64,000 nt of DNA from Zanthoxylum bungeanum (GCA_019454045.1 SKCR01006524.1:186001-250000); one strand, 5' to 3'. Counted from the stretch's first letter, positions 1 through 12,725 are shown. The notes: generated by a model from the letters alone, not told the origin. Made by a program: numbers and translations.

Positions 1-300
1 CGGTCAACAAGTCAACCTTGCCACGTGTCGTGCCACATCATCAGCCACGTCAGCAAGTCAACCGAGTCAACTTGCCACGTCAGCCTCAGCCAATCACAGC
101 ATGACACGTGTCGCCACGTGTCGCAATCCCATTGTGCCGACAGTTGTACAGTCAGCCGCCACGCCACGTCATCGCCACGTCATCAATGACGTCATCACAA
201 TAATTGAGAATTAGCCGCCTTGACACGTGTCACGTGAATAGTCAGCCGCCTTGCTACGTGTCGCCGTCTCATTGTGCCACGTCGACATTTGAGCGTCGCG
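1..300. promoter_or_regulatory. Dense ACGT-core (G-box/ABRE-like) cluster
   Basis: More than ten CACGT or ACGTG cores are packed into 300 bases, many as ccacgtgtc or ccacgtca. Such cores are the known binding class of plant bZIP and bHLH factors. The TATA-like box at 362-369 lies just downstream, so this may be the U3 enhancer of a retroelement. Function is inferred. Confidence 0.5.
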
Positions 301-670
301 ACGCGCAACTCCTTAGCATCGCGACGCGCTCACAGTTCCCAAACAGTGAATTTCGTGTTGCTATAAATAGGCCGCGAATTTTCATATTTCATATACCTTT
401 TCTCTCTCTTGATTTCTCTCTCTAGAGAGAGTTTCTCTCTCTAGAATTTTTATTTTTTTACTTTTTAATTTTTAGTTTTGTAATTTATTTTAATTACTTT
501 TTATAATAATAGTAATTAATTTTTACTTTTTACTTTTTACAGTTTTTACTATTCACCATGTTGAAATAATTTCCTCAGCTAGGGTGAAAGGTAATTCTTC
601 TACTATTGTTATTTAGATTAATCTCTCCCTTAAAAATAATATATTAACTAATTAAAATATTGACTTAATA

Positions 671-775
671 AGGAATACCGCTATATTGGTCGGTTGGTAA
701 TTTAATTTTAATGGCTGGTTGGACTTAACCTGACTAATCACGGATACCGCCAGACTGGTCGGTTGGTAAATTCAA
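671..775. repeat. Two direct copies of a ~30-bp motif 70 bp apart
   Basis: The motif ataccgc followed by tggtcggttggtaa occurs at about 671-702 and again at about 741-772, with similar sequence between. This looks like a short tandem duplication with a 70-bp unit inside the LTR-like segment. Confidence 0.6.
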
Positions 776-1660
776 CACAAGTTTATATATTATTTTATGG
801 GAGATATCTAAATTAGTAGTAGTAAAAGTAATTCCTTTTACCTTAGCATTTTATTTTATTGTAATTTACTTTTCAGCATTTTTACTTTATGTCTTTTATG
901 TTTTTACTAGTCCTAATTATGTGTTAGTTAATTAGAGGTTGTGACGACTTTTAATATCACCGGTTTATAAGGGATTATTTTATAGTTGGGTAATTTAAAA
1001 GTTTATTTATTAAGTCTTAAGCTTAATGCTTCTTGTTGTCTGATCACCAATAAGATTGAAATGGTAAATCTAAAATGAACTAGACATAGGGATTTTAGGT
1101 TTCAGCCTTAGACTTAATAGCTCACGATCTTCCTTGAGGATAGATAACTCTTTATAGATTTCCTTACAGGATAGGAATATACCTGTCGGGCGGGGGTAGC
1201 CATAATTGGAACTTAGACTTAATGAATCCAGGTAATGTGGTTGACATAGGAATATGGTTCAATTGGGTTATACTGGGTATTTGTAGTTGACCATCGACAG
1301 AGGCTTTTACATAATTTAGTGTTCCAGATTAATGAATCAATATATTACCAACTTTAAGATAACCACTTCATCTTTTAAATGATATTAAAAGAATTCACAA
1401 CCTTAGATTTTTGTGTATTTTGTTATTTTCCTTAGTATTTTCTTTTATCTTTTTATTATTTATTTATAACCACTTTCAACCAATCAAACAATCATTCCCT
1501 TCTCCCTATAATTAGATATTTGTAATTAAATAGATTCAATAATTAATAACAACAGTAGGAATTAAGTCCTCGTGGGATCGATATTTTTATACTACTTGAA
1601 CGATACGTGCGCTTGCGTTATACGTGTGTGTTTACGCCGGTCAATAATCAACTATAATTG

Positions 1661-3896
1661 ATTGGTTAAATTCAATTATATTGATTACTATAATCCAATT
1701 ATAAAATCAACTATTAATTGAAATAGTTTGAATACAGTCCAACTGTTTAATTAAAACAACGATTAAATTATTAGTCCAACTAATATATTAATATAACGAC
1801 GAAAAATTGGAATGAGCGCGTATTGGCAAGTAACTAAACGAATATTGCAAATTTAATACTTGCCTCCCACTATTTTTCGGCGAGCCTCTAACTCTATGTG
1901 CAGTACTCGGGAAACCTTGTTTCCTAGTGGGCTAAGATCCCGTTAAATAACACACAATCTTGACTTTGGACAACAAATTGTATGATAATTAACTAGGTAT
2001 ATCTCTAAAATCAATTGGATCCCATCCAATTTCTAGATCCAGTAGGTGGACATCCAAGTCTAAAACATATATCTTATATATGCCAATATATCCAATATAT
2101 TCCCTAACATTTTTTCCTCTGAATCAACTAAGCCTTGGCTTTGGCACAACAAACTTAGTGATCCCAGTTAAGCGGAACCCATTGACCATGGAAAGCTTCG
2201 TAATCGATGTTGATGGACAAGAAGTGATCTTGACTTTGGCCAACAAATCACAACTTAGACAAGACACCGATATGGAACAAAGCCATCATGATTCAAACAC
2301 ATCCGCGACGGACAAAGGTCTTGACTTTGGCCAACAAACCAGTGCCAGTCTTGGATCTTGAGTAAGAATCACTTAATGGAAGGAAAAAAACGCTTAATAT
2401 GTTTTGAGGGTTTTTCGCGTAATTGGCAACCAATTAATTATCTTTCTTAAGGTCTCATAAGCATACACCCTTAAACATGCATTCTAAACACATAATAAGG
2501 CGCGTAAGTAAATAAATATAATAATGATATGCAGATGGATACTTAAACACATTGTTCCTAGAACAAATCTCTCAATTTCTTCTCTCCCGCTAGCACAAGT
2601 ATTACTTCTACCCGATTACATAACACTTCTAAAGAAACCTCATTTACATTGAGGGGAATATGTGAGAAGAGAAATACACAGAGTCAAGAGGTAATAGGCT
2701 GGACACGTAGGTCCAATTAATAAATTCTAAATTTATTACAACAATTTCCAAAATTACTCTCACCCATCTAATATCCATCCGATATACATTATCCATACAT
2801 CGCATCCATGTATTCACACAAAGCATGTTATCAATCAATCTAATCCAATTAATTAATCTGAAATTAATGACCATCCAATGTTCAAACAACGATTTGATTT
2901 TGCGCGAGTCCAACTCGTTTTACGAATAAGTACTCGAAGTACGAATTCACGAATTATATTAAACTACAATATTAAATCCAATTTAATTTGTATTCAATAC
3001 TAATTCTATATTTAATTCTAAATTAAATAATACACTTTTTAATGTGCCTTTACGACTTAGATTCTAAATCTAATCGTTACGGGTCTCAAAGCCCGATTAA
3101 CATCCAATGTCAATTTAATTAAAGTCCAATGGGCTTTTAATTAATTTCTTAAGGCATGAACTTTTGGTCAATATGGGTCAAACCCAAATACCAAAGCCCA
3201 TTTAAGGAATCACCCTTATTTGCCAAGAAACCAATTTAGACCCATTAGGCCCAATTAAAATTAAAGGTCCATTAAGTCATATTTGGACTTTATGGATATG
3301 GTTTTGGGCCCAATTGGATCCAACCAATTAGCCTAAACCAAACTTGGCCCAACCAAGCTCATTAAGCCCAATTACAACTTTACAAGCCCAATTCCAAATT
3401 TGGCCCAATTAATTAAATTACCAAAATTCCAAATTTCATAATTTAATTAACCTAAAGTGTATGCCATAATTAATTAACTAAATTAACATTTAAAAATATT
3501 AATTCACTCAATTAATTATGTTCATTATCATCAAAACATGTCCAACACATTTGAATAAAAAATCAATCATTTTTCATGCTATCTAGTCACGGCATTTTAG
3601 AGGTTTTATTGTCCGATTTGGTTTCAATCCAATTAAATCCACAATCAACATTTCCCAAATGATTTCAACTCATCCAATGATCAAAATCAAAAAATACCAT
3701 GACTTTAGGGCATTGTATACTTTCGGCCAAGCCAAACATATTGGGGAAAATTTATCCAATTCAATTTTCATCAAATTTATCATGCATAACACCATGTTAA
3801 CATCATTCAAGCATATTTAAACAATCAATTTCACTCAAACATGCTCAAATCAATTTTGCCCAATTTTACCCTAAATTCAATTTCATGCTCAAAATG
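1661..3896 (-). mobile_element. Non-coding interior of element B (and/or flank)
   Basis: The stretch lies on the internal side of the PBS of the LTR at 3911-5946. It is AT-rich and has no recognisable gag or pol. Open frames at 2080-2361 and 2644-2913 match nothing I know. A long leader with no coding region suggests a non-autonomous large retrotransposon derivative. The opposite LTR is not visible to the left in this window. Confidence 0.4.
1957..2341 (+). repeat. Four copies of a ~20-nt cttgactttggccaacaaa motif
   Basis: Copies start near 1961, 2132, 2229 and 2319. The last two are identical over at least 20 nt; the first two differ by a few bases. Spacing is irregular (about 171, 97 and 90 bp), so this is not a simple tandem array. 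Role unknown. Confidence 0.65.
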
Positions 3897-3910
3897 GCTC
3901 AAGATACCAT
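3897..3910 (-). other. Primer-binding site of element B (tRNA-iMet-like)
   Basis: On the minus strand the bases after the LTR end (...CCCAACA) read atggtatcttgagc. This resembles the plant initiator-Met PBS tggtatcagagc with a two-base difference in the middle. It fixes the orientation of the neighbouring LTR as minus. Confidence 0.6.
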
Positions 3911-5946
3911 TGTTGGGTTTCTAGGTTAGTCCCAAGATCTATTCAAGCAAGAAATCATGTGCGAATACAACAAAGAAGCATGGCAGAATCATACTTACAT
4001 TGATCGGTTATGCGATGCGAGGAACGACAAAACTTTTTCTCCCTTCCTTGAGCTCTCGGTAATGGACTGTTTTGTCCTCCTCCATTTTCGGTCATCACTT
4101 CCATGGATGCTCCAAGCTCCAAGCTTTGCAAATGGTGATTCCATGCTCATAAGTTGATTTCTCTATCACCTTCGGCTGACCCTTCATATGCTAGCATTGG
4201 AAAAATTGCCACAATTTTTCCTTGTTCTTCTTCTATGTCTCGGCCAAGCAAGAAATGAGAAGAAAAATGGCTTCCAAAAGCCGAATGGGAGAGAAGGGAA
4301 ATTTTGGCTCTAAAGCCGTGTGAGTGATTTAGAGAGAGAGAGAAATTGTGTTGTGTATATGGTTTTTAATTTTCCAAAAATCAAATACCAAAAACAATTA
4401 CCAATTATCCAAAAAAAGGTACAAGACTTAAAGTATTCAACCACCTCCATCAATCAATGAATAGTGACTGGTTGTCAATCACTCAAAGTGACAAGACATC
4501 CATCACTTGGATGACGAGTGATGTGACGTGTGGGCCACACTTGAATTCGAAATGCGAGTGCGCCGACAAACACTCCCGGGCTCGGGTTCGCTAATTCCGA
4601 ATTAACGAATTTTTCGTTGCGACGTAATTAAATCAAATTTAATTAAATAATTATGCCTAGCAAAATTACTATTCACATCGCTAGCGAATTAATTCTAAAT
4701 TAACTCGTTCGCCCGAATTAAAATCTAATTTTAATTCTGCATCGAAATCCAATTTCGTATAATATATCGAATATATTATTTTATCGATTAATTCCAAATT
4801 AATCGTTCTCTCTCTTTAAATAATATTTTATCCCAGATAAAATATCTCCGTAATTAATCTCAGATTAATTTTCTCTCTCTTATAATTAATCTCAGATTAA
4901 TAAAGTGCGAGTCATACGTCATCGGTGAATCTTCGGGAAGCGACCCATGAGATCCCCGGATATGTTGGCAGTAAATCCGGTCGTCGGACTATCCGAACAC
5001 GTACGTACCTAGTACTACATTTTTACCGATTTACAAGACATGGTTGGCTTCTAGCAAAGCACCGTGCCTACCCAATTCTCCAGAAATATTCTTATAGGAA
5101 TATGTGATCTATATCAGGCGTAGTATACGTAGTATTGCGTATTACAATCCAGCATCGGATGTCACGTGCAAGGCCTGGGGCTGGAATTGTGTCTGCCCCG
5201 TACGAAGCACATATCGGATCTCTGGTAAACAGTCTTTATAATCGGATAATAATGACATAGTCATATTATCCCGATGACTGCAGTACATAAGAGCACTAGT
5301 TCCGTATCCTACGTGATCATCATCTCCACTATGACTGGAGTGATACTTCCGTCTTGACATCACACCCAATACACTACGATTCTCAATATACCCATAAGAG
5401 GAGTACACGGAACCTGTTAAAGCCTTGGACGACCAAAACCAAAGTATATTGATTGTCGCAAGCATTAGCGGTGCAAGTCTCAGGTTCAGACCAAATACAC
5501 ATACCCTGATTCGGACTTCCATAGACACATAGTCATACTACCAATGGAATTCCGAGGGGTCTATCCAGAGCGAAGTTGTTTCCGTACCATCGGTAAACAC
5601 AACCTCCCATTACACTTACATGAGTATCCTATACCCAAATATATGAGAACTATACCGTTATGCTCTCATAACGTGCACAAGTGTAATACTAGTCTTTTAC
5701 GCATTATCGATGTCCAATCTCGATAATACTCTGACTGGGGATATTTAATGATTAAACCTTTGTGGATTGATACTGTCTCATATCATCTCAATCCGGAACT
5801 AATCATATGGACCTTCTATCATTTATACATCTTGGTAATCTAATTACAAATGATAAAAGGGCAATTTCCTTTGTCACATAATTAATTTTTACAACAACAC
5901 CATGATCTGTACAAATAGTGATGATATGGGTCATAATTGTCCAACA
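3911..5946 (-). repeat. 2,036-bp LTR of element B
   Basis: The segment begins tgttgg and ends ccaaca, the terminal inverted repeat expected of an LTR. A PBS-like site abuts its left end on the minus strand, so this is the 5' LTR of an element running right to left. Its outer end at 5946 abuts the interrupted RT of element A. The 5-bp flanks (accat left, ttgat right) do not match, so it is not a simple solo LTR. Open frames inside it (5142-5528 and others) are not recognisable proteins. Confidence 0.7.
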
Positions 5947-6250
5947 TTGATGGCTCCATTTTGTAATAATTTTTGAACCTCCTCATCGATGATTCGATTT
6001 CTTTCTAGGGTAAACGTTATTCTCTTCTGCTTGACGGGTACGTAGTCTGGGTCTACATGAAGTTTATGGGTAATCAGCTCGGGATCAATCTCTGACATAT
6101 CTTTATGTGACCAAGCAAAGCAGTTATGTTGCTCATTTAAGAAATTGATTATGTCGTTTCGTAGCTCGTGCTTTAGATTAGCGCCAATTTGAGCTTTATG
6201 ATTAGCGTTCTGTGGGTGAATTTAGACCTTGTCGAGTTCTTCTACGCTTG
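5947..6250 (-). pseudogene. Start of Ty3/gypsy reverse transcriptase of element A, cut by element B
   Basis: Reading right to left, the minus strand encodes the entry to a gypsy RT: a KQKRITFTLERN-type block followed by IIDEEVQKLLQNGAI, which corresponds to the conserved segment just before the RT palm. It stops exactly at 5946, where the LTR of B begins. The catalytic YVDD region and the rest of pol are missing from this side; in an intact nested insertion they would lie left of element B. Confidence 0.8.
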
Positions 6251-6539
6251 GTAGGTTTGGCTCAGTAGTATGAGGCATTTTTCTGTAATTGCTATGTAGA
6301 CTGTGGTTTCGGTTTGAGTGTCATCTGATAGCAACTTCTGGAAGCGAACCTATTATCTTTTAATTCTTGGATCCCCACTCAGTAGGGAACTTCAGAACTT
6401 GGTGGTAAGTGGATGAGACAGCTCTCATTTCATGAATCCAATGTCTCCCAATAATAAGGTTGTAGGCTGAGGGATAGTCTAAGACCAAGAACGTGGTCAT
6501 CTTATTGATTCCTCATGCATAGACTAGGAGATACACTTC

Positions 6540-6797
6540 TCACATGGTGAATTTCTGTTCACCACTGAATCCAATCAGCACCGTCGACCGTCTGTTTATC
6601 TTCTCTACAAAAATGATGTTGGTTGAGGACCCCGTATCAACTAACACTCGTTTGATCATGAAATTCGCCACTTGTAAAGAAATCACCAAAGCATCATGGT
6701 GTGGATTCATCTGATCAGAACTGTTGTCGTCTGGAAATTCTATTGTTATGTTGGTGAAGATCTCTTCAACTGACATTGTAGTGTAAGGAATGCCCAT
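6540..6797 (-). pseudogene. Aspartic protease region of element A
   Basis: The minus-strand frame holds VLVDTGSSTNIIF around 6610-6650. DTGSS is the catalytic motif of retroviral-type aspartic proteases. It lies between the gag remains (6927-8366) and the RT start (5947-6250), the normal Ty3/gypsy order. The frame is a fragment of about 85 residues; breaks separate it from gag and RT. Confidence 0.8.
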
Positions 6798-6926
6798 TGC
6801 AACAGCTCTTGAGTGTCGCTTGGCAGCTGAATATGAGACACCACTGACTTCTGATCCTCCTGAAATGAAGTTTACCGTATTGTTAATTGGCGGTGGTGGA
6901 GGTGGGCCATTTCTTAGTCCACCTCT

Positions 6927-8366
6927 CTATTCTCTTCGGGCCAATGTTGCTTTCCCCTTTTCCGTGAGTAAATCTTTCAAAAATCCCTTGTTCAATAATT
7001 CCAGGACTTTCAATCTCAACGCAACGCAATCAACTGTTGTATGGCCGTAGTCTCGATGGAATTCACACCACTTACTGGTGTCTTTCTTCGTAGAGCTGTC
7101 TCTAGAGCGTGGGGCCCACTTTACTTCGTTCCTCATCTTCTTGAGGGCTGGAACTAATTCTCCTGGGGAAACACTGAAATTGTAGTCTGTGAGCCTTGGT
7201 CTGTTTGGAGACGTCCTTTCTTGGGTCTTGTACGGCAAAGGTCAACGGTTGAAATCTTTGTAAAGGGGGCGATGCTCCCTCCTTTGATGAATCCTCCTAT
7301 ATGATGATTGATGAGGAGCTTTCCTTATGATTATTTTGTGTGATTTGTGTATCTTTTCATTCTGTAGGTTAGAATAACTTTCCTTCTTCTTGTTCCTTTT
7401 GCCTTCTTCCCATCTGATTTCAATTTGGGCTTGAGCCAAGGCTTGATCCATCGAGTAGCATTGAAATTTAGTGAGTTTTTTTTAAAGTCCACTATCTGAG
7501 AATAATCCATTTCTGAAAGCTTCCACTGCAGTAGGTTGATGGAGATCTGGAATGTTTATCCTCTCTTTGTTGAAGCGGGACACGTAGCTTCGCAAAGATT
7601 CTCATTTCCATTGATGGATGGCATTGAGGTCATCAGTGGTTTTCTTGAGCTTACAATAACTTGCGAAATGCTCCACAAATTTTTCGGCTAGTTGTTGGTA
7701 TGACTCAATGGACCTGTATGGTAGGTTGATGAACCAGGTGGGGGCTGGGTCTACCAACGTTTCTCTGAATCCTCCGCACATTCCAGCCTCCAATTGGTGT
7801 GGAGCCAAGCCAGTTGACATCATTTTGTATTTATAGTGGACAACATGGTCGTCTAGGTCTGTGGATCCATCTACAGCTTCATATCTGGTGGGCTAAACTT
7901 TCTTGGCAGCTCGATGAATGTGATGGTCTCCAAAAATGGCGTATCAGAAATCGTTCCAGCTCGGCTATTTATTATTGGTAACCTTACACCAGGTAGATTG
8001 GACAAAATTGTTTTTTTAAACTCTAGCATTTCTTTTCGCATAATGGACACGACTTGTTGTGCCTGATCAACTGGAGAAATTGATACATTCCTTGGGCAAT
8101 TTTGGGGTTGATGGTTTATTGGTGGATCATCAATTGCCACATCATTGAATGCCCCTAAGAGGTTGGCTGGGATCGCATGATTGCTCGGGTGATCTGGAGT
8201 ATCACAATATTGAAAGGTTGAAGAGATTTGTTCCAACTATTTTTTGAAGGTTTGTGTTGGAGTTTCGCATGGTCAGGTTCTCTTCCTCTAAAGTTCGTAA
8301 TCATTCTTGGAGCATGGCTAATTGTGCTGCCACAGGGTCCGATGTCTGCTAACTGCTCGAAGCCAT
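6927..8366 (-). pseudogene. gag of element A, broken by stops and frameshifts
   Basis: Several minus-strand frames form one gag. The N-terminal part is at 7871-8236, preceded by a possible ATG at 8364-8366. A capsid-like block is at 7602-7823 (WFINLPYRSIESYQQLAEKF). The C-terminal part at 6927-7238 has a zinc-knuckle-like CEFHRDYGHTTVDC. Gag proteins form the virus-like particle of the retrotransposon. Frame changes and stops between the blocks make it non-functional. The PBS and LTR follow immediately to the right, so order and orientation agree. Confidence 0.8.
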
Positions 8367-8426
8367 GAGTGGTTGAGTTTAGGAACCGTAGACTGGGAGA
8401 TATTTGTTTGCTATGAATCGCTAAGG

Positions 8427-8444
8427 CCCCACAATGGGCGCCAA
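8427..8444 (-). other. Primer-binding site of element A
   Basis: The minus strand reads tggcgcccattgtgggg, two bases inside the LTR end. It is related to the tRNA-Asp-type PBS (tggcgccgttgccgggg) of plant Ty3/gypsy elements, with differences in the middle. Confidence 0.65.
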
Positions 8445-8446
8445 AT

Positions 8447-9010
8447 TGTGAATGCTAATTTTCGTTCGAGGTCCACAATCGATAATTTGTAGTATGGGGC
8501 ACTAGCGATCCTGCAAAATAAATATAGAATGACTGTGGAGGATACTACCCTCCGACGCTCAAGTCAGTAAAGAAAAGTGAGCTATAAATAAAACGAAGAG
8601 GAAGACAAGGTTTGATATTACCTTGAACTTTTGGGCTGCCGTAAGGGTGGAGGGTTAATGTTTACAAGCTTTGAGAGCTCAAAGTCTCAGAAGTAGAACT
8701 TGAATGAGAATGCTCTGAATTATGTTGCTATTTATGGATAGAGAAATGTGACTTTATTAGTTGGCATAAATCCCACAACGTGCTCAAGAATTCGGTGAAA
8801 AACCAAACATGTGGAAATATGTTTTGTGTTATGAAAAGGAAAAAAATATTTGGTATATAATAAAAATGGGTTGTCCTTATGCGGCTGGATTAGTTATGGT
8901 TTAATGATGCAAAGTTTTCCGGGCCGGGTTACCATTTTTGGGCTTTTGTTTTGATGTTGGGTTTGAAGTGAAAAGACAGTTTTTCCTTTGACCCAAATTT
9001 AGCCCGTACA
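8447..9010 (-). repeat. 5' LTR of element A (564 bp)
   Basis: On the minus strand the LTR begins tgtacgggctaaattt (right end 9010) and ends gcattcaca (left end 8447), with the PBS next to it. A TATA-like cataaata is near 8735-8745 on the minus strand. The base composition changes sharply to AT-rich repeat DNA after 9010. Confidence 0.75.
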
Positions 9011-11903
9011 ATTATTAACCCAATAAACCTATTATAATATAAAAATATATTATAATCTCTCATATATATAAATTATAAATTTGTAAGTCTCTCTATCACG
9101 CCACATGAAGGCTCATTATTAAATTCTATTAAACTATAATTATATTAATAAATCTATTCAATAAGAAACATATTACACTAATAATACTTTAAATTATAAA
9201 ATTAAAATATCTCTATAATTAGTCTTATTATTTAAAATTAAATTAAGAAACCTATTATAAAATAAAAACACAATCTCCTATTAAAATAAGAAACCTATTA
9301 CTTTAACATGTCACATAATCTATACAATAATTTTTTATTTTTAAATTATAAAATTAAAATATCTCTAAAATGAATTTTTTATTTTTAAAATTATTAAATT
9401 AAATTATTAAAATAAGAAATTTATTGTGATATAAAAATAGAATCTCATATTTATTATTAAATTATAATATTAAAATATCTCTATAAATTTGTATCATTAA
9501 TTTGTGTAATTAAAATAAGAAACATATTACAATATAAAAATATAATATCTGATTAAAATAAGAAACATATTAATTAAATTAATTAATAATAAATAATAAA
9601 CATATTGTAAAATAAAAACATAATCTCGTATTAAAAATAAGAAACCTATTAGTTTAATATGTGACACAAAATCTCTAAAATTAATTTTTTATTATTAAAT
9701 TATAAAATTAAAATATCTCTAAAATTAATTTTTATTTTAAAATCATAAAATTAAAATAATAATTGTTAAAATATGAAACCTATTACAATATAAAAACATA
9801 ATCTCCTATTAAAATAAGAAATATAATAATTTAATACTGACAGCTAATCTACATAGATATTGTTTTTATTAAATTCAATTAAAATATCTTCAAAATTAAA
9901 TTTTTATTTTTAAATTATAAAATTGGATTAAAAATGTATCATTATCGCGACACGTGGCAGCTCACTATTAAATTATATTAAATTAATAAATTAATTTAAT
10001 TAAAAAAATCTATTACAATACGAATACATTAAATTATAAAATTAAAATATCTATAAAATTTGTTTATTATTAAAATTAAAATATGAAACCTATTATAAAA
10101 TAAAAACATAATATCCTATTAAAATAAAAATAAAATATTAATTTAATATGTGCCACCAAATATTTACAATAATCTTTTTATTATTAAATTATAAAATTAT
10201 GATATCTCTAAAATTAATTTTTTATTTTAAAATTGAAAATTAAAATAATAAATTATCAAAATAAGAAACTTATTGCGATATAAAAATAAAACCTCCTTTT
10301 ATTTAATATTAAATTATAATATTAAAATATTCATCTAATTTTTTTATTATTAAATTATATAATTAAAATAAGAAATATATTACAATATAAAAATATAATA
10401 TTCGATTAAAATAAGAAACCTATTAATTTAACTATTTAATTAATAATAAATATATTATAAAATAAAAACATAATTTCTTATTAAAATAAGAAATCTATTA
10501 ATTTAATATGTGAGATCTAATCTCTACAATTAATTTTTTATTGGTAAATTATAAAATTAAAATATCTCTAAAATTAATTTTTTATTTTAAAATCATGAAA
10601 TTAAAATCATAATTGTTAAAATAAGAAACATATTACAATATAAAAACATAATCTCTTATTCATTATTTCAATTATAAAAATTGAAATATATCTATAATTT
10701 TTTTATTATTAAATTGTAAAATTAAAATAAGAAACCTAATACAATAAAAAAACATCATATTAAAATAATAAATCTATTAATTAATTATTTAATAATATAA
10801 TTTCTAATTATTAAATTTTAAAAATAAGTAACATTAAAATTTTTAAAAAAATATGTGACACATAATCTCCATAATTAATTTTTTTATTACTAATTACAAT
10901 AAAAAGATATATTGTAATTTTTTATTAAAAAAAAACATACATGATACCTACTCTCTATAATTTATTTTTATTATTAATCTATAAAATAAAAATAAAAACC
11001 TATTACAATATTAAAACTTAATCTCCTTTTAAAATAAGAGACATAAATAGCAGTCATTCATAAAAACTAGACATTTTTTAATTTTTGAGTTTATTGTTAT
11101 TTGTTAGTTTACTTTGATTTTTTTTTTATTATGTTTTTTCATAAATTTGTTATTATTTATTGTGCTTCATGATGTAAACTCTAATTATTAGCTCTTGCAC
11201 AGTGACGGTCAAAATTTCAAGTTTGATAAGAAAATTTAAGCTTAAATTGAATAAATTACATTAAATTTCATTGGAATTCATCCGAAAGAAAATTAAATAT
11301 TTTAAAGTTATTTATAATTAGGAATATGATTTCAAATGAGACAATAAGATGAGAGATAAATTTTAACGTGAATTAAAAATATTATTTGAGAATTGATAAA
11401 CAAATAAAAGAGACATATATATTAAGTGTAAGTAAATCAATTGTCTTATTTAGATTATAAAACCAACTAGATTCATATCATTTATAAGATCAATACCTAA
11501 AATAGTATTAAGATTTTTTTTATGATATGAAATTACAGTCAAAGATGTGCTCAACCCGCACAACGTGTCACTTAATCTATACAATTAATATCTTTACAAT
11601 TAATTTTTATTAAATAAAAAACACATTACAATAAAAATACATATTATAATTTTATAAGAAATATATTATAATAAGAAAACATATTATACTATTATATTAC
11701 AATTAAGAATACTATTAAATTATAAAATTAAATTAATAAATCTATTAAATAAGAACCTTATTATAACAATAAAACATATTATACTATCCGATTAATTTTT
11801 GCATAATATCTCAGATGATCCAATATATATATAATTTAAATATTTTTAAGTTTTTTCATCACGTCACATTACACTTAATCTTTGCAATTGATTTTTTATT
11901 ACA
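9011..11903. repeat. AT-rich degenerate repeat block
   Basis: No gene. The block is built from recurring phrases: aaaataagaaacctatta, acaatataaaaacataatctcc, aaattataaaattaaaatatctctaaaattaa, and a landmark like aatatgtgacac near 9303, 9656, 10146, 10506 and 10851. Landmark spacing is often 310-360 bp, suggesting a decayed tandem array. The segment 11045-11580 recurs as 24390-24715 on the far side of element C, so C landed inside this block. Confidence 0.65.
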
Positions 11904-12723
11904 TGTTGATGATGTTTCCATGCACTATGATGTTTAAAACAGCACGACAAGGGTAGTAGAGGGTAATTCCCTTCTTGGGTGAGATCACTAAAATCGACCC
12001 GACCCATAAAAAGCCAGCAGTAAGGCCCGAGCGTTTTACAAATAAAAGGCCGACCACAACATGAGGATACCGAGCACATTATGATTACAGACCGATCTCT
12101 ATGATCGGCAGCCGAGCACTTTGGTACGAATGACCAAGGATTATCAGAATCGGCGGCAGCATTCTCAGTTCAAATGACCATTATGACCGACCTCATAAAG
12201 ACCGACCAGATAGCGAGATATGCACCAGAAGATGACACCCTATCCTTGCGGATAAGAAGACAATCCTACCTTCATAAGAAATACTGACGAAGGCAGTGTC
12301 CTAGAAGGATAAAGGAAAAAGGTAGATTTGATTAAGGAATCCTTGTGGGAACAGGAGAAAGTTTTCAACTAGGAATCCTCATACTAAGAGGAATCTGATT
12401 CCTTCACTATTATAAATAGAAAGGATAGAGTAGAGTATGTGTAAAAGGCATCAGAATAAAGATCAATCTCATTGTGCTAAAACTTGTAAAGCACAAGAGA
12501 TACAAGTTCAGCAATAAAATAACAGTTCTGTTTGTGTCCGTGGACGTAGGTCGGATAAAAATCCACCGAACCACGTAAAACTCCTTGTTTGATTGGCGCA
12601 TTATCTACCTTCTGCTAAGTTTGTCTTTGGTTTCCCCATAACCAAACAAATTCACTATTGAAGGAGGATTACCTCGGGAGTGATATTCCCATATTACCAT
12701 GAGACCAAAATCCGCCGTCAACA
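11904..12723 (+). repeat. 5' LTR of element C
   Basis: It starts tgttgatgatg and ends ccgccgtcaaca. It is nearly identical to 23409-24226. A TATA box tataaata sits at 12411-12418, giving a U3 of about 500 bp. The end contains the phrase accgaaccacgtaaaactcc, also seen in the related LTRs of element D and the two solo LTRs. Confidence 0.9.
12411..12418 (+). promoter_or_regulatory. TATA box of the element C 5' LTR
   Basis: tataaata lies in the context cactattataaataga. The same context recurs in the 3' LTR at 23917-23924, and a comparable TATA lies in the D LTRs. It likely positions the start of the genomic RNA. Confidence 0.65.
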
Positions 12724-12725
12724 GT

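Larger units (their letters stand above)
1..1660 (+). mobile_element. Non-coding LTR/UTR-like segment cut by the window edge
   Basis: No supported gene. The first 300 bases are dense in ACGT cores. A TATA-like tataaata sits at 362-369, followed by CT-rich and T-rich DNA. The stretch 1560-1640 (cctcgtgggatcgat ... acgtgcgcttgcgttata) resembles the end of LTR or leader sequences of Ty3/gypsy plant elements; this is from memory and not verified. I infer a plus-strand LTR or leader of an element extending left of the window. The short open frame at 204-425 looks like chance. Confidence 0.4.

Noticed and set aside
5142..5528. 128-codon open frame on the minus strand
   Set aside because: It lies wholly inside the 2-kb LTR of element B, with no recognisable domain and no homologue in the other elements.
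3911..5946. Solo LTR interpretation of the 2-kb repeat
   Set aside because: The 5-bp flanks do not match and a PBS-like site lies on one side, so it is better read as the 5' LTR of an element extending left.
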